Shown: positions 1-12,200 of the stretch, one piece after another
How positions within the stretch are numbered: the stretch's first letter is position 1
Layout: every line of letters begins with the position of its first letter
From: Dasyornis broadbenti
Taxonomy: Eukaryota; Chordata; Aves; Passeriformes; Dasyornithidae
Length of the DNA: 64,000 nt
NCBI GenBank assembly: GCA_013397935.1
Contig: VZRN01003155.1
Span: forward strand, 1,290,668-1,354,667
Direction: 5' to 3'
Translations under genes and position numbers: made by a program
Notes under the pieces: generated by a model
What the model saw: the letters and a program-made list of their open reading frames with translations, nothing else
Told to the model about the DNA's origin: nothing
The model's database searches: none

Positions 1-159
1 CTGAATCCACAGCCAGTATCAGAACTTGAGCTAGGCACTGGGGCTGGTTTAATGTCAAAATAGACCAGCCATGCACAGGCAGCTTCTCACACATGTCACA
101 AGTACAGGAGGATGGGCTGGTCTCACTAAACAGCATGCAATTTTGCTTGGTGATTTCAG

Positions 160-278
160 AGAATGACGAAGAGCAGGAGGCTCTGCTGTCACTGGACAAG
201 CCTGGTTGGTATTCTCAAGGTAATGCTCTCCAGCTTTATGATCTACTGAAGAAGATGACTGGCAAGTTGGATCCCAAG
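160..278 (+). CDS. NT5DC1: NT5DC1 coding exon (fourth from last)
   Basis: The acceptor is TTTCAG at 154-159 and the donor is GTATGT from 279. The exon begins with the last two bases of a split codon, followed by 39 codons that include GWYSQGNALQLYDLLKKMTG and end in KLDPK. Reading open upstream from ATG 93 is fortuitous: the 5' part (MSQVQEDGLV...) does not resemble the protein, and a pyrimidine-rich acceptor tract interrupts it. Confidence 0.85.
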
Positions 279-3200
279 GTATGTTACAAGTGAGAGTAAA
301 TCTTTCTGAAAATACCCTATTTCAGTTAAGAATTCACCAGACGAACTTGCATTAAAGTTATTTATGTGATTGGTCACCAACTTCTGTTGTGGTTACGCCT
401 GCTGTCTAAAAATCTGCAACCCAGAACTGGAAACAGCATATTTGTCTTCTTATCATTAGAATATGTAAACTTTCTAGATGTTCTATTCTGAATGCATGGT
501 TAAGCATCATCAGCTTTGGGAAAAATCAGGCAATCTCCCTGAGGAAACAGATCAAATAGATTTAAAGATGTCATCAGTGAAAACTAGGATTATGTTATTT
601 TAAGTACATATCTGAATAGGTGAAAATGCCACTGAAGACAGTGTGACAACATTTTTCATAGTGAATAAACTCCCTGGACACAGAAGAGTTCTGAGTCACT
701 GAGAAGTGATTCATGTTCTCTGTTGTTTCCAGTGTAGTCTAAAACTTCTTCCAGTTTAGTGTATTTTTCACTGCTTCCCATCAGGCTATTTCTGTCAGTC
801 AAAAAACTCACCCTTCCTTTTGCTGGTCCCAGTCAGGCATCCCTTTCCAATGCCCCTGGAGGGCAAGAGCAAGGAGGATGTGTGGGGCTGGCCTTTCCCT
901 TATGGAGCTGGTTGAAGATAAAACCCCAAACATGACATTAATAAGATCTCTGCATGTCATGACCAAGTGTAAACATGGAGGAATTTTTATTAGGTTGTTT
1001 TAAGGCTCTTTTTCTCTCTCTGTGTAAAACAGTTTGCTTGTGTTTTCCTCATACACAATGAACTTCTAATTTGCTTCTTCCCTTGTAGGTTGTTTATTTT
1101 GGTGACAGTATGCACTCAGATATTTTCCCAGCTCATCACTATAGCAACTGGGAAACTGTCTTCATCTTAGAGGAGCTTCTAGGGGACAAAGCTACAGTGC
1201 CTGCAAAGGCTGAATCTGAGCCCTTGGAGAAGAAAGGAAAATATGAGGTAAGGGTTCCTTGCAGATGGTTCCTGGAACAAAATAAAGTAAATTACAAAAA
1301 AGCCTCATGTCACCTGCACTTAGAATGAACCTGCTTATTTACCAAGGTGCTGTCAGTATCAGCATCCCCCACAGGTGTATCCTCCTTGTCCTACCAGGAG
1401 GATGCCATTCTGTCCCAGCTCAGCAATGCATGGGTGACACAGCACCTCTACCTGGAGCTAAACCACGGATCTCAGAAAAAGAGCTGTATGTGCTCTCGCT
1501 TATCGAGAACCCGTTTAGGAACAAGATCCTGCCCTCCATCCCACAAGGAGAGATTTCACGCCCACTTATCACAAGTCCAACGCCTGAACTCTGTTGAGTT
1601 CATGACGTTTCCCTGTGTGTTGTGGCCAACTGTAAACACGGAGGAATTTTTATTACATTGTTTTTTAAGGGTTGCTTTCTCTCTCTGTGAAACACAGTTT
1701 GCTTGTGTGTTCCTCATATACAAGTAACTTTTAATTTGCTGCTTCCCTCGTAGGTTGTTTATTTTGGTGACAGCTGTGCTCAGATAAGAGGGACTGCTTC
1801 AAACTCTGGCCCAGTGCAGACTTAGTGATGGTTTCCTCAGATAAATAATGTGATTTTCAGGTTGATCACAGCTGAGATGCAGGGCCTTATCACTGCTGCC
1901 ACCCTTTAATTCTCCCACAGGAGGTGGAAAGTTACTGTGGTTTCTCCTTCCCTCTGCTGCAAAGAGCAAAGTAGATAGGGAACAGCACTGAGACGGATGA
2001 TGAGGCAGTGTTGTACCTCCAGCAGGTCCCATGTAGGTAAGAACTACAGCAAAGCTTCACTCTCCATTTGGAGTGTTTCTTCATTTCATAGGCTACTAAA
2101 GAAACAGGTCATTTTCTTCTAAATGCAGAAGGATATATATGCTATTTTCACTTTGCTTTTAAAAGCACTAAACTTTATTTTTCTTTTAAAATAATTACTC
2201 CTTGTGATTAAAAGTTAACCTACCAATAGAAAATACTTGGGGGTTGCTTTTATATTAGGTGTGTTTTTAATCTAAGTGTAAAAGCTCCTGTTTTTAACAG
2301 ACAAAAGGATATCTTCAATGGGACTAAAACAATATAGATGGCATATCTATTTCTTTAATTTTTAATGGCTATATCTCACCTTTGCCCCCATTATCCTTAT
2401 TTCTAAACTAAGGACAGACAAGGACATTTCAGACACTGAAATAAGGAAAGGTAATCATTAATGTTTAGGCTCTTTCCTGGGTTGTAGAAAAATAAAAATG
2501 GAGACAAAAAAATCAATATCCTATCAAGAGAATGTGTTTCTCAGTAAGAAGGGGAGGCAGGGGAGATAAAGCTAGTAGCACTTCACAGGTTAGTACAATT
2601 TTATTTAAGTAATTAATGTTTTAAAAATAACTGATTTTCCTCCATAAATTTGTTCATTCTCTGACTGGAGATTCTGCTGCATTGCTGTGTAAAACTTACA
2701 TCTCTATGAGGTTTGGGGGATTTTGTTCAGGCATGGTTTCCTAAGCATGTCCAATATACGCTTTTGAAGCACATATTTTTAAACAGAGAGAAAGAAAGTG
2801 GTTCTTTTCCTGGAAGTACGAAAGAAGAGTAACGGAGCAATGTGTTTCCAAGCCCACGATGATGATTTGGTTTTCCCTTGTTGCAACACTGCTGCTCGAC
2901 TGCTCGCAAGATCCATCTTCTCTATCACAGCTGTCAAGCAGCAAATTGAGACTTTTAGACAGGTGCTTGACATTTCACTGACACTGTAGTATTCTTGATA
3001 AGAGATTGCAGTATCTCAGGGAGACACCACGCCCACCACACACAACCCCTGTTCCGCTTACATCCGCTACCAGTGACAGCGAGCAAGCAAGGGAGAAATG
3101 AATTGCGTTGATTAAAGGAACCTGAACCAGGGGGACCGTGGCAGGTCAGTGGTGTTATTTCATTACCATGCTGCTCACTGGAGTCTGAACAACAGGTCAC

Positions 3201-6200
3201 ATCCATATCTCTGCAGTTGACTGGACACCACTAACTTAACAGGACTAGTTCAAAGGGACTCCTTTTACAAGCCTATGAGAGTTTTATTTTCATTCCCCCA
3301 AGCAACTTCTCTCATTAACCCTTTGGTTAAGAAGGGAGAAAAGCCAATTCAAAGGATTGTACAAAGTCAGGTGTTTTTGGAAAATTAGTCACAGATTAGA
3401 TTTCATCTGGTTAATCAGCCTTAGCATTCATTGGCAATAAAAAATACACTACTACTGTAGATTTTCCATGCCATGCTGTGTGTGCAGAGACAGACTGAAA
3501 ACTTCATACATGATGCAATTCTCACTTCTATCACTCTTTACAAAATACTGTTAAAGAAATAAAGCATTACTTTAATTGGCAATTGCATCTTTCAGAAAGA
3601 AATCAAAAAAACCAAAATCTGGTTTTAGTTGTTTGACTAGTGTTTCATCACTAACAGAGAGGGGTAAGAGAGCAAACTCCTCACACATATAGTGGGAGAC
3701 TTGTAATTTCCATTTTCATTTGCAGTTTTTGTCTTTTCCCTTCAATTAAATGCATGATATAAGCCAGATACACACAACTGTGAAATTATGGTAACAACTG
3801 CAGTTCTTTCAAGTACATGAATCATAACCGAATGAGCAAGTGAACAGCAAACTAAAAACAATTTATGCAGTTACTCGGCTCCTAAGTAAATTGCAGCATG
3901 CAGGGTGAATAAAAATATGAAGCATTGTGTTGAAACAAGATTTCCCCCTCCCTCCCAGAACTGAGGGTTTGTTTGCTTGGCTGGAAGCTTGGTTTTGCAT
4001 TCTGTTCTTTAAATGTGTGTTCAGTTCCATCACTGGAAACTCAAAGGAAAGCTGGAATTTGTCCCAGGATATCAAGGGAGATTATTACAGTATTTAAAAA
4101 CCTTAGGTTATATGAATGAATGGAGCAAAAATCAAAGAATTTATTGGTGGATATAGTCAATAATTTTGTAGTTAGAAGGCAGAACTTAATTTTTACAATA
4201 TTGCCTAATAACTGGTTGGTTGTAGAGGTCAGGGCTGTTATCCCCCTGAATTTCCATTTACTCCCTTGGTGTGATCATAGACAAGGCTATTTACTTTGTG
4301 CCTTTGGGCTCTGTTTGTCTGTATTCCTGTTTATCTTTGATACAAATCTAACTACTTTCAGGAACAAACTGATGGCCTGTTGTGAAGCCTGGTGAGTTAA
4401 AGTAATATTCTTAGGGCAATGGCCTGAAGTGCAGTACATTTTAAGTCTGCTTATAGTGATCTCTTTTGTAGTTTAGGTACAACAATCATGGGTGAAATGT
4501 TTTATAGTTGAATGATATGTATCAGGGCAGGTTCCGTGCAACAAAAGTCAGACCAGTAGCTGGCTTGTCCATTTGCACACCCAGCATGTGTGTGTTATTC
4601 AGGGACATCCCATTGTTGTGGCCAGCACAGCTGTGCTGACAGAAACATCTCCGATTCTTACTGTTACACCAGCAAAACTGTATTTTGAGCATGGATTTTT
4701 TTTCTGGCATCAGGAGTCAGTGTGGTGTTACTACCTCAGCACAAAGCATGGCATCATCAGTACCATCATTCATATTGGACACAGTAAAGTATTCCTTGTG
4801 CTCTGCACGTGGTACAAAGATGATGGCATAGATGGCAAATCTGCATTTAAATGAAGCCCTTAAAAATACTAACAGCTTGATCTTTCTCTTCTGTCTCCTT
4901 TACATCTTTCTTTCTTTCATCTCTTTACCGAATGTACAAAAGCTTCATTTGTATTTTAGAAAGGTCATTTTTAAGCTGACAAATCAGTGTTACCCAAGGG
5001 TCCTATTAACAGAGTCTGTCTGCTCTGTTAATAAGCCCTATTTATCTGCACTTAGCAAGACAAAGGTGATAGTAGGTATTCCAGGTGTTTTGACTTTTTG
5101 GAAGGCCCTGGAACTTGGGGATTCCTGGTACCATCCCTATTTCCCTGAAGTATAGATGTTTTCTTTGAGGCTTTGTACCCTCAGCTGACACAATCAACAT
5201 CTGACCTGCTGCTGTCTGATCGATATGCCTGAGACCAAACCCATATGCTTGGGGGATTTGCATGAGAAAGAGGGATTGCTCAGTGCTTTCCAGGATCCAC
5301 TGTCCTGCTGTGAGAGCAAATTCTGTGTCTGGGGACTGCACGAGTGGCAGATGCATCTTCCAGAGCTCCTCAGCCCCACTGCTGGACATGTGCCTCTGGG
5401 CATGTGAGTAGCCACAGTAAGAGGAGACTTTTTCCTCATTTCACAAATGTACAGATTCGTGGTATGTAGTCTGTCCTTCATTGCAGGCTGTGATATGTGC
5501 TGCAGGTGAGATAAGGACATCTTCTAGGCATCAGTTAGGGATAGAAGGGGAAGCAATGTCTGGTGTTTCCTAAGGATGTGGTCAAAGTTTCGACTGCTCT
5601 GTCCAGATTTGAAGTCAAGATTTAGTCTGCCAGACCTGCCCTGTCATGTGGAGATAAGCCGATAGCAAAATGATGGGAACTCTCTACCAGGTGACTTGAT
5701 GACGAGTCTCACATCTGACTGGGTTTGATTTTACCAAGCACTTGGGTTGTAAATCCAAAATGTAACTCCCTCTTCCTTAATAAGGAAGAAATACCCACTC
5801 TAGGATCAAACTTCTGGAAAATTTAGTTCATTTCCTCAGGTTGCATTTTTAATTGTCTACTGAACTAATCATCCATTTCAGAATGCAGAACCCCCACATT
5901 TCCCCTCTTGTCAGTAAACAGGATCCTGTTTTGTGCAAATGCTTTTGTGGGCCAGTATTGGGGTGGTTGTTTTGATTAACCACCTGAACAGCTGTAACAG
6001 CTTTAAGAGTTTTCTGCATGTGTCATCCAGCTGGCAAACAGATTTTAATTCATCAGAGCATCTGTAATTATAACTGATGTAAAGTCCTGGGATTTGCATG
6101 GAAAGATAAGATTTGGTGGGGGGGGGGGGGGGGGGAGGGAAAGAAAGTAAGATGCTGTCCCTTTGTGTAAGGCACAAAAAAAAATCCCAAAAAACCCTCC

Positions 6201-9200
6201 AAAAAAAGCCCAGGACTTAGTTAAATGCTTATTTTGAAACAAAAGATAGGAGGTTTTTTCCAATTTATTTACATCAGAAGACAGAAATTAATATCTGCAT
6301 TTGTTGAAATCAGTACTTCCTCCACCCCAGCTATACTCAGAGGAAAAACTGTAATGCAGACTCATGGAAAGAGTGGCTTTGTTTTTACTGGTGTGGTCTG
6401 TTGAGCTGCATCAACAGCTTCCTTGTGATCAAAAGATACAGGCCTCTGTCATAAACACAGATGATTCTAGTGGGTTCTCAAAACTGCTAAGAGAGGGGTT
6501 AAAGGGAGAATAAAGTACAAAAATTCACAAACCTGGAGGTACACACTACGGTATCTGTGCTCTACAGATCTGAGAAGTTACTTTGCGCACAAATTACTTT
6601 AACTGTTTTTCTGTAGTATAGTTTTGTTTCCCATTTTTCCATCTTTCATGTATCCTGGCATTTTTTGTCAGTATATAGTATGTTTCAAGATGAACTGGTA
6701 AAAAAAATAGTTTTCCCAATGCTGCTTTAATGCTTTCTTTAAAACAAAATTATTCTAGATGTTGTTATCTGAAAATATACATTAAAAAAAAATTTCCAGA
6801 GTTTGCTGGGCAACTGAATGTCTCTCCATGGATTCTGTGGCTTAGTTTTCAGTTATTCCTCAGCTCGGAAATAGATAACACAGGTGGCATGATGCATTCT
6901 TTGCAGTTACTCCACTCAGCATCAGGAAGCTCCTTTTCACCGAGGAGGAGGTCCCAGCTGTGTTACAATCTGTGCTGCATCTGCCCAGCCTCTCCAGCAG
7001 AGAAGGGCAGCAAGCAATTCACACTATCAAAAATAGGGAAAATAGAAGGGGTTTTCTTAAAGGGTTTAAAAAGTACTTAAAGTTAACCTTTTATGTCCTA
7101 GAGAATCCACAAATTGCATAAACAGGAGCTTGGGGACTTATGGGAAGAAGATTTTTATTGTCTTTAAAGTCACATTGCTCCTGAAATACAATGTAGGCTT
7201 CCCAGAAAATCAGATAAACACTAGAGTTCCTTAAACTAATGCTTGTGGATAATTTATTTTTTTTTTTTTAACTTACATATTACATATTTATTTATCTTTC
7301 TTTCAGGAAGATCAGGTTAAAGTACCTTACTTTGTATCCAAACAGTGGGGCTCTTTCTTCGTGGACAGAGTGCCAGGCCTGGAAAATGCAGAGGACACCT
7401 TAGTTCACACGTGGTCCTGTAAATGTATTAGCACTTACAGCACTATTGCAATCCCTAGTCTGGAAGCAATAGCAGGTAAGGAAGATGCTTTGTTGGTTTT
7501 TTTTTCTAATGAACATGTAGTACTCATAGTACATGTGTAGTGCTGTAGATCTGGTTTTGAGGTTACATGTATCTCAAATACATTCAAAATACTCTGTTCA
7601 TGAGATGCAACACTTAGTGCTAGTGGCCATTGATTACTTTGATGTCTGTGCTTTTAATTGTTGTCTGATACATGAGGGGCTTTGTTTGTGTCTGCAAATA
7701 TTAGATGTTTCATTGTTTCTCTATTAGAAATAGGAAGCAACATTTAACAGAATGTAGATTTGTTCCTGAACTTGGTCTGGACTTCCCCACTGAGTTTTGC
7801 TGTTTCTGCTTTCAGCGGTGAGTTACATTCGAAACAAACACCATGCAAAATTACTCAGGGATGTTATACTTAAAAATATGTTTCTCATTGATCTGGCTTG
7901 TTACACTTCCCCAATCAGCTTACTATAACTTTGCAACTGCAGTATATACCAGAGGATTGTGAAGTGGTGGTGAAGACCTTCTATCTATATGTGCTCAAAG
8001 AGTAAACAAATTATTAAACGAATGAAGAAGACAGCAAACATTTACTTTACTAATACCTCCATTCAGTATCTGTTGCCTGCTTCAAGCATAAGACCAAGGA
8101 ATAAAATGTTTGTTGTGAGAGAGCATTTCAGGCTTGCCCGGCAGTTGCTTCTACAGAAGGACACGTGATAGACCTTTTCTTTCAACCATATTTCTGACAT
8201 GTACTTACATTGTAAGGATACCTCAAAACAGAGCCATCATAGCATGCCGCAATTTATTTATGCTTCTGATAGTTGCCATTTTGCAGTCTATTTCAGCCTA
8301 AAAGCACAAAGCCCAAATACACCAAGGGAAAATGCCAACAGAAAGATAACTTTGGTAAAACTCCCATCTAATACCTTTTCTAGAGTCATACTGTGGCTTG
8401 CTTTGGAAGTGTTGGCCAAGAGAAAATACATTGGTCAGCCACAGTCTGAAACTCTGCCTCCCTGCCAACTTCTCCCCAGCTCAGTTTACAGAACTAGCAA
8501 GGGCTCTCAACCACAAATATACCACCAGCTTTCCAGCTACAGATGAAAGGGTGAGAACCAGAAAGGCATATCTGGGTAGTTGGTGAGTAGGATAGCTGCC
8601 TGTCGTCAGCAGTGGAGCTCTTGCAAAGGCTGTTTCTCCATTAGGAGAGACACTGTGCGCTGTCCCTCGCTGCACTGAACCAGCGCTGGGGCAGGGGCTC
8701 GGGCTCGTGTCTGTGAAAGTTAAACACCAGTACTGAAGAACAGGGGAGAAATAATGTTTTAAACTTGCAGATGTGCGCCTGACAGTAGACTCAAAGTTGA
8801 AGGTACGGGAACATCTCTGCTATCTTACAGAGAGCAGTATTTCTTGCTTGTTCGTGCGGAAGAGCAGATGTTGAGGAATTCCTGACTCCTCTTGAATACC
8901 TTGTCTGACTCCTGTCACAGCAAGCTGTGAGACCCTCTGCTTTGCCAAGCCCTGAAGTTTTTGGCTGCAGCTGTAAGTTGTAGCTTAGCTGCAGCTATTT
9001 GGGAATAACCAGCTAGAAGAGATTGAAACGGGTTATGGGAGTATGATGCGCTCCAGCGTTTCTTTTCCTTTCCTATTCATCTGCTTTAATTACCAGCAGA
9101 GGACTTTCCACTGCCAAGCTGCAAAATCGCAGGTCTTTCCTCAAGATGCCCTGAGCCCAAGCATGCAGCCAGGCTGCCACCATGCTGACCACATGAACCC

Positions 9201-12200
9201 AGCGCCCAGCCAGCAGTTTGCTGACTGTGGGAGCTCAACCCTGGCTGGCTCAGCCTTGGCAGCACCTGGCTCAGCCTGACCCACCAAACAAGCTGCCACC
9301 TCACTGGAGAGGCACTGCAGCCTGCTGTGAGCTGGGGGCTGACAAGGGCTTCTCTATCAATAATGTCTGACCTGGCTTTTGTATGCCTACATGAGCAGTG
9401 GTGCTACGTACACATCAGTATCCCAACAGCTTGTGATCTGCAAAAATATTCGGTGAAATGCAGAGGATTGCTGCACTGCTGACTTTAAGATTGGTTCTTG
9501 TAGTTTGGATGCAACAAGTATTTGTGCATAAAGAACAGCTTGGTTTATTTCTCAAGGCACATTGAAAAAGATTATTCCAAAAACTATTCAGCGTTACTCA
9601 ATATTAGCAACGTTTTACAAAAGTAACTTAGTTTTCATCAAAATTCATATGAGAATTCTTTTCAGAGCATTATCAGAAAATAACTTTGGATAGTAAAACC
9701 CTTCAAGCCTGTTTCCTTTTTTTTAAATTGAGGAAATATTAAAAATTGAAAATAAGCTGTAGAACTGAATTGAGAAGTTGGCACAGAAACAATTTTGACA
9801 GCTCTCTTGTCTCACCAACATGTTGTAAGTTTGGTGCAGATGCCTTCTCATAGTTTTACCTGAAGAATTTATACATGAAACTAAAGGGAACGATCTGATA
9901 GTTACCAAAGAGCATTGTAGGAAAAGGGTTTCACAGGGAATGCTTCTGTTGGAGTTTTTTTCCAAAGAGTTCAAAGATGCATTAGTAGTTTTGAACTTTA
10001 CGCTCATCTCTGACAAGGACAGTATTACTGGAATTGTAGACGATTGCACCACAGTTCATCATCTTAACTCCCCTGAGAGTCCCTGAAGAGAAGCTGGCAT
10101 TTTTCTTGCACATGAAAAAGTGTATTTCATTTATTGCTAGAATTACCCAGAGGAGACCTTCTACAATACCTTCTGTGTAGTTTCCTCAGTTTGGAGTGGA
10201 AATCAGATATAGCTTATATTGACACTACATGGTTAACAAAATAGTAGAAGCCAATGTTCCTACCCTATTTGACATGCCTCACTCACAAATCCATCTGTTT
10301 CTCCACTTTTCAACCATTGAGTCTCTCCTCATTTACAGGTCCCTTGCAGATTTTGACCATATTAAAGCACAATGATATCATGAAACAGATTTTCCAAACC
10401 ATGATCCATACCGTGGGAATGTTACTTTAGAGCTCCCACACGGAAATTAAAAGGTATAGGGGTCTCTCTGAAAAATGGAATTTTGCATAAAACACAGTTT
10501 CTAGGACATCCTTCTCCCGTTCAGAAAGTTAGGTATGAGCCAAGTAGAGGAGGATTACTCTTTATCTTTCCTACCTGAATAATCTGAACTTTACCTTCAA
10601 GGGCAACAACCGCTACTCTGTGACCGTGTGATCAAATTTCCAGATCCCCATGTAAATAATTGTATTTCCTGCATCACATAGGTGTTCCAACAATAATTTC
10701 AATAATTTCAAAAATACCATTTCAGATGGTTTTTTGATTAACAGTTCTTTGATCCCAAAATTTGGTAGGCACATTTCAAGCGAATGCTTTTCCTTTCCAT
10801 CTCATTATGTTTGGTATTTTTATAAAAGTCACACTTCAGAAAATTCCATGAGGAGTTTTAGAGCTCAAGGGGGAATTTTGGTAAGTTTTTTTTATTTTCA
10901 TTGCAAAGAAAAGGTTAAGAAAGTGGGCTCTAAATCATAATAAAGAGAACATAAAAAGCTTTTTTTTCTCATTTCATGATTGTTAACCTAATGTCCTGAA
11001 CTTGTCCCATAACCTCTAAATTGTGAAGTTTGTCATACAGTTAAAAACTACTGCAAACAAGAACAGGAGATGGAGCAATGCTGCAGCTCAAGAGAGTTTC
11101 ATTTCAGAGAAGAATTAGTGCAAATGGAAATATTTTATGGAGACAGAGTTCATTTCACACTTCGGAGATTTGATAACCGAGCTTGTGTCATGCATGAGGA
11201 TAATGCATTTTTTTAAATCCTGCATGCAATATGAAATCTTATCAGGGTTTGCCCGTATGGCTGCATAAGTTTTTATCACGCCTTATTGTTATTTCAATAT
11301 AGCTAGAACAAGAGAAAAATCTCCGTTATAATTTACCAAAGCTGTCTCTTTAAAGATGCCTACAGACCTGTGCCCTGCCACCTTCTGCGGGAGTTTGAGT
11401 CATCAGCCTGCTTGCTGTATAAATATAATGATAAAATTGCCAGTGAACCATGACAAAGAAGTTCATGTTTCTGCTTAGAGCTGCAAATTATCTGCACAAT
11501 GGAAAGCTCAAGGCAGCCGTGGCTGGGGCTCCAGAACTGGCAATGTGCAGGTCGCAGATACACGGGTCTGCCCAGCACAGATCAACTACAAATTGCAAAC
11601 TTCACACACCATCTTCCACGTGTGTTTTAAAGGTGAATGCCCTGGAAGAATCAGTCATTATCATGGAAGACTTGAATCTCACTAAGCATGTAGCCATGTA
11701 CTGATTTTCATATCCTGAACAGTGTAATTCGTAATTATTGCTGAAGTGAAACAAAAAAAAACTCTCATGTTTCAGCATGTTAGTTCTATGTTTTTTCATT
11801 GACATTATTCACTTAAAGTCAAATCCAGCTCCTTTTAAAATTAAATTAGTCCTTGTTGTAACCAGACTGATAATTGTGCTTTTATTCAAATAATACAAGA
11901 ATATATCATTTCCTTGAACACACAGAACTATCTATATTATGCATTGTCAGTTAGCAGTAACCTTTTATATTTAATGCCTTCTCTTACAACAGTGCTTTTA
12001 CATGCCAGCTTCAGTGTAAGAATGTATCTATACAATAACATCTAAAGACTAAGTTTATCAAAATGCTTTGAGGATTTTAACTGCTTTGGGAACTTGCTGC
12101 TACAAATAATAGTTGATACTACAGGGCCAAAGAGGTAATTTTTATAATTAAATCTTTTATGCAAAAAAAGTATTCTTATGCCTGGTGAAAAATAGGTGTG

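Larger units (their letters stand above)
1248..7306 (+). other. NT5DC1 intron, about 6 kb
   Basis: It holds the truncated junction copy near its start and an 18-base G run at 6118-6135. The rest is ordinary AT-rich sequence. The open frames inside are short, lack splice or codon support and read as chance. Confidence 0.85.
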
